Origin: Casuarius casuarius
Taxonomy: Eukaryota; Chordata; Aves; Casuariiformes; Casuariidae
NCBI GenBank assembly: GCA_003342895.1
Contig: PTFA01000035.1
Coordinates: forward strand, 4,381,114-4,445,113
Length of the DNA stretch: 64,000 nt
Reading direction: 5' to 3'
Made by a program: the position numbers and the translations under genes. Shown here piece after piece: positions 47,476 to 60,399 of this stretch. The notes under the pieces were generated by a model, which searched no databases, was not told where the DNA came from, and worked only from the letters and a program-made list of their open reading frames with translations. Position 1 is the first letter of the stretch. Every line of letters begins with the position of its first letter.

Positions 47476-50400
47476 AAGTGTTAACTATACACAGCACTGC
47501 ATGCAGAGTTGAAGTTCAGTTCCTCCTGCGGCTTTGCAAATGCTTCTGTCCAATACCGCTTTGGAAGTGCTGCTTTGAGTTCACGTGCGGGTGACAATGG
47601 TGACATCGCAGGCAACATCATGTCCTGTTCCTCTTGCATCCACTCACTCTGCATATACTTATTCTCTAGACTGAGGCTTTTAACACATTTCTGGCCAGAC
47701 TCTGCTAAACAAAACCGCAGTTGTGTGCTAAGATGCTCTTTGAGACTCGGTCTGTCCAGAGCAATGGGTTAAAGCTTTAGGTCAACCTGCTTTTGAGGTA
47801 AGCTGCAGTTTGACCGCTGTGCGCACTGGTGAAGCAGGCAAAACCACTGAAGTGCAGATGGTTGCCCTTCTCTCAGTCACTCTAAGAAAAAGAGTTACAT
47901 GTTTCTGTTTTCTGATTGAATCTGAGATAAACAAGATACAGTAATACCAGCAAGAGTGGAAGCACCAAGGCCAAGGTAACTTAGGGATGTCCTAAATGGA
48001 CTAACAAGCATTTGCTCCTCTGGGCTTAACCATACATGCTTATTTCAGCATCAACTTACTTTGGGACTTGCATTCACTTAGAACTAGAGATACATACTGT
48101 ATCCTCGCCTTAGCTTTGCAAAGGGGAGGAAATTACTGCTGTGCTCTAGGTTTCTTACTTTTCCTACTTTAATTTAAACCTTTTGTCTCGCTAGGTACAT
48201 AGGAGGCAGGAGATATAAAGAGGTACTAACTCACCCAAATGAAAAAAATTAGCTGTGTCAAGTGATCATTCATAAGCAAGGTAAGCAGCTGTTCAGGAGT
48301 GGCATAGTAATCCTGGTAGGCCTTATTTTTTCACCACTGAAATCCATTTTAGGTAAGTACTTCCTAAAGTCAGTGCTGTACTGTCTGTAACTAGACTTCA
48401 CGTTTCTTTTAATAACTGACACAACTGTTAAGAATTGTCTTTTCTCTTCTGTTTTTTAACTTGACCCAGACTGAAACCTTTTTTAATGTGACAGTTAAGT
48501 GTGAACTAATATCATGAGACAAATTAATGGCATCTCTGTATGCTAATTAACCTAGTTATTTTACAATTGGATTTGGAAATTCAGTTGGTGCCTCTTCTGT
48601 GATCATTCCTCTAAACTTTTAAAGGAACATAATGCCAATGTTAAATCCAAGTGTCCTTATTTTAACTTTCAAACATTTTTTCTAACATTTAATTGTCTTC
48701 CAGGAGCACTAGTTTTATTCTTTTACTGCTCTCTAGCTGCACTGCTATGATGCTGTGGATAAGAGATGCACCTTCTCATGGGATTAGGGCCCTGTTTTCA
48801 GGAGTCGAAGTAGTCTTTTCAATTTAGTCTTCCTGGTCCACAGAAGTCATCAGTCCTGTAGAGGAAGATATGCCATGGAGAAAATTAATGATACTTCAGT
48901 ATTCTTGCTAACCATGCCTCCATAAATAGATTTTCCTCTGAGAGGCTATAGGGAAACCAAAGTGCCCATCTGTATTGCTAAGACTGAGTCAAGCAGTGAG
49001 GCTAAACAGGTAGTCAGAATATCTTCTCACAAAAAATACTGAAAAAGAGAAGGTTCACTATCTTGCTGAATTCCAGCCTGGCTGGTATATTCCTCTCATT
49101 GATTCTCAAGGCTTGCTTTACTGGAATGCAAACATTGTTTACTGTCTGCTATAGGAATGCTTTAAGCAATAATTTATAAGCTGGCAATGTGGAATAATGC
49201 ATTAGCTTTTACCTGACACAGAGGTCAAACCCTAAATTATAATAAATACTTAACCAATACAGTTGAAACTTCTCATTCCCTCTATCCTTCAAGCCTAACT
49301 GTGGCAGGACATCTACCCAGGAGTCCACCCTCAAAACATATCTAGCAGGTGGATTACTTACTATAAAGCTGCACTGATCTGAGATTTGCAGTAAGACCTA
49401 TCCTGCATCTATATTTTTAATTTCCAACTACTTTTAGCTTTCATCTCACAAAGAAACATAGGCAATAACTGCAATTATTTTCAGCATTTATATCCTCCTG
49501 TATGAGCATGAGGAGTATGGTTCTTCTAGGCATGGCCTGGAAGTGTCCCCATGACTGATATGTTAAGACTAGCAGAAACTCTTTAGAGCAAAATATGTGA
49601 ATTGCTATTGTGGTATTTAAAGAAAAAAGGCACATACCTGGGAACTGTAACCAGTTGATGTCCTTTGTGACTGGCACATGCTAATTAGCAGATTGCAATA
49701 CAAAGTGTTTCACCTGCTCTTTGGGCTTTGGGTCTCTAAAATGCCCTTTTCCCAGGCAGTGTTGAGGGTGCAGGATCCCTTATGTTAACATTATTGATGC
49801 GAACTTTTGGATACATGTATTACAGCTTTTCTTCCATTTTTTTCCCAATATTGCCTTTCTTCATCTTTTTTCAGCTGTTGGGGGGAGGGGAGGCTTGATT
49901 TAGCCACTTGGAGGTGCTGCTTTTGTGGTCACAATTTACAAACACAATAATGTCAGTGATATTTTGTAGCTGTATGCCACCCTTAGCTTTTAGACTTACT
50001 AAAATTGTAATTTTTAAACACCTAAATTTGGGGTCAAATTTGAGAAGCCATCGTCCTTCAGTATAGCAGTAGTCAAATGCATTTCCTTACCCCCTGGCTG
50101 GTAAAGCCAGTACTAAGAAGGATTTATTTCTGCTTCAGTCTGGACCAAGGAAAATACACTATAATGTCTGCATTCTTATCCATAGGTAATATAATACAGT
50201 CTGTAGAGAACTCTAAAGTTTGATTTTATACTTTACATGTAGTTTTTCTCGTGTTTAAGTCTTTATGTATTGACTCAAACTGTTTCTGTTGAGGTAGGAT
50301 CTAACTTTGCAGTAGTTTCTTGAATGTTCACTTGAATCTGGGAAAAAATGTTACAGAAGCAGGTATGTATGAATCATTTGAGTGTTCCTGATAGTTATAA

Positions 50401-50522
50401 AAGAGCAGCAAGCCAGAAATGCTATAAAATTTCCTTCTCATTTCTGTTTCGGTTGGTATTGTTAAATTATAACCATATGTTCTCACGTCACTTAGCGGCA
50501 ATCACTATGCAGCAAGCTTTGT
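47476..50522. other. Intergenic, AT-rich, CpG-poor
   Basis: No gene, RNA or clear repeat is recognised between the SPSB4 polyadenylation region and the next repeat fragment. My hand count over 48001-49000 found about 4 CpG dinucleotides, far fewer than in comparable non-island intron sequence. Confidence 0.6.
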
Positions 50523-50610
50523 ATCAGATCCAGCAGTACTCATTCAGGTACAATTCCCACCAACATCAGTGGGAGAGCTGCCTGAGTCAGCACTGCTGAT
50601 TTTGGTTCCC
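50523..50610. repeat. Ancient amniote interspersed repeat (palindromic core)
   Basis: CAATTCCCACCAACATCAGT, GGGAGAGCTGCCTGAGTCAG and CACTGCTGATTTTGG match in order the well-known old repeat phrase 'attcccactgaagtcaatgggagttttgcctgagtaaggactgcaggatttgg'. It is clearly related to the element at 37555. I do not assign a library name. Confidence 0.6.
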
Positions 50611-51645
50611 ATGTACAGATCTCTAAACATTTCCAATACATTGAATTGAGTGATACTTTATTCTATGTAAGCAATGTCAAGCAGATGGTTTCAGCAGAAG
50701 TTTTTCTAATTTGGCAAAACATGCTGGCAAGTGTAGTTAGGTAAATGTTGTGAGAAAGCTGAGCAAAGAAATATGTCTAGCTGAGGCTCAGAGTAATATT
50801 CAAAAGGCAAGTTCGGACCCTTGATGATTTGCAAAAGCATTTTAGTTTATGAACCTTTAAAATGTCACTATGGTTTTAATTCTGCATACTTAAATTTAGG
50901 ATTGAGGATCTTTATTCATTACTTTTTGTCATATCAGAATGTCTGGTGATCATGAAATGGAAGTCCTTTGTTTGCTTGATGCATAAAGATACAGAAAACC
51001 CTCCTCCTCAGGAGATATTCTCTACAGATGTAGACCCATGAGAAATGAACAAAACACACAGGCCAAAATATTCCCCCTCCACCTTTTTTTCTTAAGATCA
51101 CATCTGTTCTTTCAGAGAAGAACTGCAGGGTGTTCTGCAGGCAGCGTCTAAAGCAAGCTGTTTTGAAGCATCTGTTAGAAAGAAGAACACCCTACTTGAA
51201 GTTACTATTAAAGCAAATTTGAACGAACTGTGGTGGGGGCAGAAAGCAAAGGGCTGGAGCGCTAGAGAATAGCACTTCCCTAGGCATTTACCAAATATGA
51301 GAATAAATACCACATTGAACAACTAGGTTCAATGCACAGCTGTTTTACCTTCCTTTCTTTTTTAACCTCCACTACAGCGTGCAAGTAAAACTCTGGAAAA
51401 ATAAAAATGAAAAGTTGTTTGTGCTTCTGCCACAGCCAAACATTTACTGTTGATGTTCAAAGTTTAAGCAATAGAATCTTTTTCCCTGCCAGAACAGTAG
51501 CTGTACAGCCTTAACATCCCAAAGCTCTTCGGCAGACTGTGTGTGTTTCAGGCCTCTGAAGGACTCTGCTATCTGTCCTCCCACGGAGTAGCACCCTGGG
51601 CCACATATTGTCCCACTGGAACTTCATGAGTTGACTCCTAGGCAA
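50611..51645. other. Intergenic, no gene seen
   Basis: AT-rich unique sequence. A small perfect inverted repeat, CATTGAAC-(6)-GTTCAATG, lies at about 51312-51333. It is too short to call a functional hairpin. Confidence 0.5.
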
Positions 51646-51800
51646 AGGGTATGTCTGCTCTATCATTATCTCTGACTGCAGTGATGTATGGGGACACCCA
51701 AACTAGTTCGAACGCTAGCCAACTTAGGTACCAAATAGAAACCCAGTAATTGGCAGAATGGCGGTCAGCATGAGGTAACTGCGACTGTGCCAAGCAGCAG
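51646..51800. repeat. Ancient DNA-transposon-like repeat fragment
   Basis: GGGTATGTCTGCTCTATC, TATGGGGACACCCAAACTAG, TTCGAACGCTAGCCAACTTAG and GTACCAAATAG keep the phrase order of old sauropsid non-autonomous DNA elements ('gggtatgtctacact ... gagctagctcgaacgctagctt ... gtacc'). Ends and target-site duplications cannot be defined by eye. Confidence 0.4.
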
Positions 51801-54800
51801 TGAGAAAGCAGTGTGACCACATGTGAAATGATTAATGAATGGCTGAGCTTAAAAGGGTCTACATTTCAATTTGGAGGCTTCTTTGTAAATCCAGTTTCAT
51901 TTGTATACCTGTGAAAATTTGAGTTATATCACTTCTGATCTCTGAGTGACAGTAGATAAAAAGGTAGAACTCATTTTTTTAATTACTTTAACATATTAGG
52001 AGATACTTACAGTTCAGACAGCTATGTTCTTGGGTTTTCATATGTTGCTCTCTCTGGCTTGTGAAAGATACAGCACAAAAGGTAAGTGTCTTCAGATTTC
52101 TAAGGAAAAGGAAACAAAAAAAGAAAAGCTGACATTTCTGACAGTTCTCATGTACAGTGATTTCTGCTGCCAGTTTCAAATACCACTCATAAGCCATCAT
52201 CACGCAGGGGCTCTGCTGAGGTCATCATCTGTTCCATGGGCTGCCTGGATCAAAGAGTTTCTTCTGAAATTAAAAAAAAATAAAATAAAACAGGGCTACT
52301 CAAATTGCAAGCTCCACCTGAAAATGTGGAGTCTTTTAGGGCGTAAGATGTTCATATTACACTTAAGACCATTCACAGAGACGCAAGTAACTGCTGAACA
52401 CATACCTGGGAAATTACTGCATGTTTTTAGTGGCAGAATGCTTCAGCCTTTTTACTCTTCACTAAGAAAATCAATTTGGCAAGTGAGTTGCTTCTAATAT
52501 AACAAAATGTGAACAGCTTTAAGACATGTGGCTAGAATTTCAAAATGAGCATTTGGAAGCAACTTCTCAAGCACAGTAAAGGTGCCTGTGCATTATGTTG
52601 GGGGCTAGAGTTGTTGCCTTATTTATGGATAAATTAAAACCTTATATCTTGTTTGGGAATTAATGGGAGGCGGATCCTAGTGAGCTAAGTACTTTATCAG
52701 GGTTTGTTTAGAAATGCAACAAAACAAAACCAAACTCCCTCGCAAATTAAACTACCTGGAGAATGTGTAGCCTATCATCAGATGCTCCTGCTCTATTTTC
52801 CAAGTTCTGCCAACTAATTGTATAAGCTGTCCTCCGCTGAGGAAATCCTCTACTGAAAGACAGGACATTGTGAGTATTGGCACTCAGAAGGTCTAATTTG
52901 AAATCCTTGGGTGACCTTGGTGACTAGCTGAATTTTTTTGCATCATTTCCCCTTGTGTACATCCAAAAGAACAGTCATGTTTCTTCTGTGTTTTATAGCT
53001 TGTGTCTGTATAGATTTTAATTTCTTTGTAGCGAGGAGTGTTGTTCTAAATGTAATGCTCGAATTCCTTCTGAGATGCTGCTGTAACGCAGATAATACAT
53101 TGTGGGTAACATCTCCAGTTACACAGGCACTGGTACTAATAGATATGAACTGTCAGTTTATTTGCAGCTGGCATAGCAGAACAAGGACTTTTCTTTCCAT
53201 GAGAATTGTTCTACAGGACCAGGCTCATTGCCAGTCTTGGCTAACTCGTGGGTAACAGTATTCAACTATGGAGAACGTCATACTTGGATCTTTCAGACAA
53301 CTTGCATCATAGCATAAGTGGCTTTGTCTGCAAGAAACAAATGTTGCCCATAATCCAGTTTAGTTTCGATGGGTCTAATGCAGTATGTCTGATAATAGCC
53401 AATACATATCATTTAGATAGAAGACTTGGATCTGTTTTATAGATAGATATGAGTTAATCAGCCAATTGCCTTCTGGTCTGTAAAAAAAAAAAAATATAGA
53501 TATAAGCCCTGTAATATGGCTTCAGTAATTTTTCCAAATTTTTACTGATGTCCCTACATATTTATGATACAAAGATAAGCATCCAATTCATTGGTTTTAA
53601 TCCTGTTGAGTTTTTGACCTCACTAATATTTGGGAATTGGACTACATTTCCTAAGGTAAACTTCATAAAAATGCAATTTCTAGTAAACCAAGTCCAATAT
53701 CTTCTGGTGGCATTGGGTACTGTTCACTGTGTGAAGAGAAGTATTTCTTTTTGTTCATTCTGGTTTTTGTGCCTTGTAATTTCATTCCTTCCTTCACTGT
53801 CCGTATTTGCAGAGCATCTTTACTCTTTAATTTAACTGCTGATGACCCCCAAGAGCCTACTGAAAAGCGTGCTGAGACATATTATGTTAGTGTCTTTCTG
53901 TTGAACTGGCCTTGTTCATTTTTTCTTTGCTAACTGTCCAGTGCCCCTGTATGGCCTCATTCTACATGTACACACAAATACTCAGGAGACCACTGCTAAT
54001 TTGCAATTTACAGCTTACATGCCTTGCATCTTTCGTGCCATATTTTCGTGCTATATATGCTCTTGGAAAACTACTGAGAGTGCTTTGACTTGCAGTGAGC
54101 TCAGTTCAATCAGTCTTCTCAGATAGATTAGCAGTATTTCAAATAAGAATTTGTTTTAGGTTAAAGTTTTTCAAGCTGTCACAATAATAGTTCAGAATAT
54201 ACAAAAGAATATCAGAATAAATATGGATTTCAATAATAAGACTTGTTGCTGCTGAGTTTTAAAACTAATCACTTTAGTTTCCCTCATGTCTTTAATTCCC
54301 ACACCAAGGAATGTTATTCAGAGCTTTACTGCAGTGATCACTCTGACATAGTTTAAAGAAAGAAAAAAAAAGTGTAATTCAGAAACTTCCTGCTGTCTGA
54401 GATCCGTGACCTCAGCTTCCTGCTCAATCTGAGCTGGAAAACAGAAGAGGTCTGGGGAGCCTAGTTTCTTGCATTACATGGTATTCCCGTCCCCCACAGA
54501 AGAGGAAACAAAAGGTTTTGGTTGTCAAATGATGGGTGATGAACAGACACCAGTGACAGATCGCTCTCCTAGGAGGTGGTGTCCTCTGTATTGAAAGCTG
54601 AAATGAGTGACCATTTGAACAACTTTACCTCTCCAGACTGTTTCTGAATACTTGTCTTTTGGATTGAGGAACTTTGCAACTTGCAAAAAGGAAAGAGGCA
54701 TCTGGTCGTGCCCTATTTTTATTTCTTTGTAGTTTTTAATTAAGGCTTTAAAGGTTTCTGTTTGCTTTCTATTTTTAGAATTTAGTTTTGGAAATATAAA

Positions 54801-57139
54801 AAATACTCTTATTTGTGTTGAGAATTTCCTTACTGAACCTACACATTGTTATGGTCTTGCCATTAAGAGATCCAAGGGAGAAGTAATGTCTTTTAAGAGA
54901 CTGAGTGAACTGCAGAAGAATAGACCACCTTTCGGACACAGAAATCCTTCTTCTGCACTGAAATACAGGTGCTGCTTTTCAGAGCTAAATGCAAATTGTT
55001 AGAATTTTTCACCTTCCTGAACCTCCAGCAACAGGTTTTCATTTTCTGAAGAGCCTGCTTTTTCCCTCTGAAATAGAAAATAATAATGTACCAAGTTTCT
55101 ACTTTTTAATATTCTTCCCCTTCCCTAGTCTTCAGGAACAAACTTCTCTGATGATCTAGTTTATTAAGGTGCTTAAATTAAACTCAGGTCACTAGTTTTA
55201 AGTTGTATTTTTCTTTGAGGATCAGTGCTTCAGCCTGCCTAATTCTGAAAGCTGGTTTGTTTTTTCAGATTATAGCATTAGTCTCATTGAAAATACTATC
55301 TCTGCCTATAAATTTGCTCCTGTTTATATCCTGCGATAATTATGTCTACATTTACACCATCACTTCTGCACAGAAGATAAGTGAAAAGAGCAGATGTTAT
55401 TTAATCAAGATCTTCCCTTTTCATGATATTCGTGTTTAAAGAACACAAAGATAAATGAGTTCTGAGATTTCAGTTCTCTGCTGCTGGCTCAGGGCTCCCT
55501 TTTGACTGTTGTCCTAGACCTACAAGTACTCTACTCTCAAGGAAAAGCGTGGTAGGAGCTGGTATGAATTTCTATTATAGAGTAAAAGGAAGAAAAAGAA
55601 TTCCAAAGTTCACTTTTAGCGTAATAGAAAAAGCAGACAAAGGACAAATGTTCTTTTTCTGGTTTTGCCAATCTGGAGGCTAATAGTGAAATTAAATTTG
55701 AGTGGGATAGTTTTCTCTCCCATTCTGCCAGTGCTCCCAGCAGAACACTTCCACGTCACTTGTTGTAAGACAAGTTGCTCCCTGGTTTGACCACAGAGTA
55801 AAAACAAACCCAGTTATAGGCACAGTTGTGTACAGGAGCCAGCCTTGTTCCTGCTAAAGCACAGTCCAAAGTCTTGAGCTTCCTGTGGCCTGCGCAAGCC
55901 AACACCAGCAACCTCCCACAACACTCTCTGGCTGAAAGCTCTCTCTGTTAGTCCTTAATGGAAATGGGAGCCCCCTGCTCTAGGTACCTGTGACCAGAGC
56001 TGATTTCTAACTCCTCAAACTCACAGCACCTGTTTCCAAAGTTCATCTGGGAGGTGCTTCTAGATTTATGGTTATTTCATTAGAACATGCAATACCAAAA
56101 GCAGCCTTTGCATGAGCTTAGCAAGAGTTTCTAAACAGTTCCTCCTCACTTTGGCTAACACAAAAGAAGTATAGAGGACAGACAAAAAATACTGATGAAA
56201 ACCAAGATTTATTTCCAGGCTTTCCTTTCCTTTCCATCATCAATCATGAACTTTTTTTTTTATTTTTTTTAGTTTAAGCTGGAGTGTCTGGCATGTCCTG
56301 ATACCTGCAAATCAAAGCTTTTATTTCAAATTGTAGAGTTTTCTTACTTTTCTTTAGTCGATATTCTATGCTTTTACTCTCAAACAGTGTCTCATGGTAC
56401 AAAAGTAGGCCCAGTTGGTTCCTCTCTCCTATTTTGCCAGTGGAGTTTACAGACTGTTTCACAGTGACTTGTTTTCTTTTGTTCTGGAGAAACTCCTTTG
56501 CTCTAATCCTACATCCTTCTGCAAGGAAGCAGGACAAAACTGACACATCCCGACTTATTTGGAGGTGCCACTCTCCCTGTCAACAGAAGAGGTGTGGAAT
56601 GCCAGGAAGAGAGCCTGGAGAATGCAAATAAACCAGAACATATAAATCACAGAGATGGAGTCTTCAAATAATCACAAAACCTATGTGTCTTGGCAAGCTA
56701 AGTTGTGCCAAAAATCAAATTTTACTTGTAATAGCAATTGCTAAGTAATGCATGGGGGACAAAAGCTGCAGCACATGTTTCTTCAAGTTCTTCTGTCAAA
56801 CTCAAAGCAGATTTTCAGCTGTCAGTGGTTTCTAACTCAAGAATTTTTAGGCAAATTAAGCTGCTCTTGGCCACCTGTGGCTCTCCCAAAGTCCCCATAC
56901 CAGATGTTTGCTTTGTCTCTGCAGCATGAGCAGAGCAAGGAGGTCCCAGAACCTTGTTATCTGCAGTACACATTAAGCAATGCAAAGAAAATTAATGTTT
57001 TCTTGGCAAAGTGTTAAAAGCTGTGCTGTCTGCTCTTGCTGATGAAGGGAGTCAAGGTGATGAAGGAAGATTTTCTTAAGAACAATTTTTTTCCATAGTG
57101 CACATGTAGGTATAGCCAAAAAAAAAAAAAAAAAAAGTT
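51801..57139. other. Intergenic, AT-rich, CpG-poor
   Basis: No coding exon is recognised. Apart from the possible MIR-like fragment near 52865-52960 and simple A/T tracts (53480-53492; 57117-57136 as an A20-type run), the sequence appears unique. Short frames here lack any recognisable family. Confidence 0.5.
52865..52960 (+). mobile_element. MIR-like SINE fragment
   Basis: AAATCCTTGGGTGACCTTGG, TGACTAGCTGAA and GCATCATTTCCCC follow the MIR core order ('gtgtgaccttgggcaagtcac... cagtttcccc'). It is old and gapped, with approximate limits. Confidence 0.4.
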
Positions 57140-58165
57140 TTCACAGATTTTTAAGTCCAGAAGAAACTGTTAGCTCATTTAATCTAATAGTTTTATAAAG
57201 AAGGTCATAGCATTTCACATCAGCAAGTCAAAACCCTTCTGTTTGACTAAGATGCCTAGCTGGAAGATAACAAGTGTGTTTCTCATTCACCATTTCTCAT
57301 TATAGCATAACAATACCACATACTGCTGAGAAGTAAGGCATTTTTTTTCCACTTATCTACCTTGACGTGCTAGCTGCTGGTGCAGCTTCTTATGTCTTTT
57401 TAGTCATGCCTTATGTCTTTTATGAAAGAACAATTTAGCACTCAGTATTTTCTTCCCAAGATGATACCTATGCATTGTAATCAAGCCACCACTTGATCAT
57501 CTTTAGATGAGCTAACCATATGGACACACTCTCATCTTAAGGAAACATCTCTAACTTTTGATAAAGGTAGTGTCTCTTTTCTGTGTGTCAGATTCTACCT
57601 TATCTTAATACTGGTCTTTCCAGTCAATGATCTACAGGCAAGTGAGAAATTTCTTCTCTGGTCCTGTTCCCCACTTCATTATTTATGTGAGAAACACTTA
57701 TCCTTCTCACCTTTTTTCCTTCTTTGTTTCTTTTTACCATTGCTTTGCAAACTGGTATTTTAGCTGCATATTTACTGTGACCCTTCAGTTTTTTAGCTGC
57801 TCCTTTCCAAAATAGCCTCTCCTCTCACAAGTAAATTCTGATGTCTTGTTCTTTGATATCTAAGCTTGTATTTGTTTTTTTCATCAGCACTGTGTTTGAA
57901 TGGGTCTAATTGTCCAAGTGATCCAGTACACTCTGTAGAACTGCCTTGTTCTCCCTTATTATACATCAGCCCTTCTGTCACCTGTAAATCTGATGAGCCA
58001 TGATTTGATAGTTGTAAGCAAATCACCAAGGAAACTTCACACAGCACCTAATTCAACTGGAAACACTTTTCAGTAGTTTTAGCCTGTGGATAACCTCTTT
58101 GTGGATTGTCAGCAGCCAGTGCTTATCCACTCAGTGTGTACTTCGCTGAGGGTGCCATCATCTTC
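57140..58165 (-). mobile_element. Decayed CR1-type LINE, minus orientation
   Basis: CR1 is the main retrotransposon of birds and reptiles. In antisense order the fragment shows the 3' region first (TTTTTAAGTCCAGAAGAAAC, then AGCTCATTTAATCTAAT and GGTCATAGCATTTCAC). It shows more 5' sequence later, with GTAAATCTGATGAGCC near 57984 and CAGCAGCCAGTGCTTATCCAC near 58110, followed by CAGTGTGTAC. These phrases line up with CR1 consensus sequence as I remember it. No open reverse-transcriptase frame survives. The middle part (57300-57800) is too diverged to place and may include other insertions. Confidence 0.6.
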
Positions 58166-58869
58166 TAAAGTAGGACATCATGTACTCAGTTGAATTATTC
58201 ACCACAGAAAAAATATCACCTTCTCTTTAACAGCCTAAAATGAAATACAAAAGAGGTATGTGAGGGAGAGGTGGAGAAGACTAGCAAAAAAGGTGTTGAG
58301 ATGGGGAACCAAAGGAGAGGCAGTGATGAGAAGAAAAGAAAACTTTTGTTACTAAGCAGAAGTATAGGAAAGTCTCCTACTGACCCAATAAGTTAATGGA
58401 GTCATGATAATCTCTGAAAATACTGATCTGCAAATGGTTCTTAGAGGCTAAATGGGAGATTTTAAATTTTGTGTTCCTCGCACTTTACTTTTCACAAACT
58501 TTTTATTTTCCGATTATGATCATGCTGTTACACTGCAGTCTCCAGTGCTGTCCATTGCATTGATTTATTTCTATTGGTGTGCGTGTTTTCTGACTAAAAC
58601 AGTGATGCATTTTGAATCCATTTCCATTTGATTTTATATAGTAAGTATATTCACAAACACTACACCAAAAAATTAGTATTATAAGTTGGTCCCATCTTTC
58701 TAATGCCATATATGATAAAATGCATAGAGGGTCTTGCAGGTTAGGAGTATGGTTATGCAGGTACCTCCGAAGACTTAATGATTTATACGTGGTTGCCTCA
58801 AAAGAGACAGCACACCATGCTAAGCTGAAAGGCAGTTGCTACAACGTACATCATATGGAAAACATCATC

Positions 58870-58985
58870 ACTTGCTGAGAACGCAGTGAGATGAGTTCTC
58901 TTTCCAGCTCTGCCACAGACTTTTTGTACCTGGCTCAAGCCTTGGTTACTCCTGAATTAGAGGTGTTGATACTCAGGCACTATTC
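58870..58985 (+). mobile_element. MIR-like SINE
   Basis: GATGAGTTCTCTTTCCAGCT, CTGCCACAGAC, TACCTGGCTCAAGCCTTGG and TTACTCCTGAATTAGAGGTG follow the MIR order ('ggttctagtcccagctctgccactgac...gtgaccttgggcaagtcac...'). This is the clearest MIR-type fragment in the window. The tRNA-like head is not recognisable. Confidence 0.55.
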
Positions 58986-58999
58986 CTCTGTTGCAGGAA

Positions 59000-60380
59000 T
59001 TAATTGGTGGAAATAATTTTTCTGAAGATGTACCGATTTCTGATGCCCCAGAGTGAGTTTTGAATCATAAAAGAAACCCTGGCGGAGACGACGACGACGT
59101 AGTTGAAGTTACAAAGCACTGCTGGGGCAGCTTCCACTAAGCACCATATTCTTGTGCCTACAGGGTATGATCCTACCATGCTAATGGATTTATAGTAATG
59201 ATATTGTATCAAGATTTTATATTAGTTTTCTGGCAGGATGCTATGGCTGAATTCAGTGCACACAGGTTCTCAGGAGATGCTTTGTTCCAAGTCGTACAGC
59301 TTGGCAGCCTTGCGCATATCTGTTCGGGAAGGGAGGTTATACGTATCAGTGCTTTGGCAGGATTACCTGATGCTTTGTTAACAGCAGAAATTGAAAATAT
59401 GCTTGGCCACATTAAGGTTGGCTTGGCACAGGTGATGAGGGAGGGCTCAGGGAGCAGTATTGTTTCAGTGAAGCACTGCTACAAGCTGGCTGGGGAGCAC
59501 GCTCACCGCCGCGTGCTAGCACTGCTGCGCGGGAGGCGGGAGGCAGCTGAGGTGAGCTCGTGATCACGCACCTCCCCACGGCAGCCACAAACCAAGCTTG
59601 CCTGCCAGAGGTTCTGCTTGCTGCCTGCCCCTTTGGTATTTGCAGTCTCATGTTATGATTCAGCATCTCATGATGATGATTCTTTTTATGGTCAGATGTA
59701 ATCACTGTCTAAAACAGATAAAGAAATGCAACAACAACCAAAACAACCAGTTGTCCTTACTTCCTCCTACAGAGGTCATCCTTCAGCTCTTTCAGGACAA
59801 GCTTGAGAAGTATCGTCTGTCTTTCCTGTCTTATGAGTTTCTGCTTAGCTCTGCATTTTATATTCTGTTTCTGTCAATTGACGATACAAAAAAAAAAATC
59901 ATTGAAATTGAGCAGGGCAGGTCACCAGGAAAAGCTTTGCCCCAGCTGTCTCAGTCACCACTCTATAAATGCATTGAGCTCCCCCTCAGAAGTTCTGGTT
60001 TTCACTTCATAAAGTCCTGGAGGAGCCAAGCCCGGAGCAGCGTGCTTTCCTGCTCTCCCAAACCATGCCCAGGCCTGGTCTAAGAAAAGTCAAGCCTGGA
60101 AATTTCCTAACACATAACTTACAGCCTTAGGAGCTATTAGGGGGAAGGCTGCAGTGACCATAACGCAATTAGGTTTAATGCTGCAGCAGGAGAAAGCAGG
60201 CTAAATTGATTCAACATGTGGATATTCAAATTTAGGAAAGGGAATTCTATGGGTTGTGGGACTAGTTTTATTTGCTTTATTTATTTGCTACTTTTAAGTA
60301 GGTAAATGCTGTGCTGGTGGCAAGCGATTGCAGAGGGACCCCACGAAACCGAGCAGGCAAAAGGCAGCAAACTGGAGTCA
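59000..60380. other. Intergenic approach to the CpG island; no gene seen
   Basis: CpG frequency rises again here. A GACGACGACG run lies at 59088-59097 and a small GC patch at 59440-59560. The plus-strand frame of 121 codons at 59198-59563 starts in AT-rich sequence and shows no known domain or flanking splice sites. Confidence 0.4.
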
Positions 60381-60399
60381 GGGTAGGTGAGTGACACGA

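Noticed and set aside
51312..51333. Perfect 8-bp inverted repeat CATTGAAC/GTTCAATG as a small RNA hairpin
   Set aside because: The stem is far too short for a microRNA precursor and is expected by chance in a window this size.
59198..59563. 121-codon plus-strand frame in intergenic DNA
   Set aside because: Looks more protein-like than most, but no family is recognised and no acceptor or donor of quality bounds it. The start lies in AT-rich DNA.
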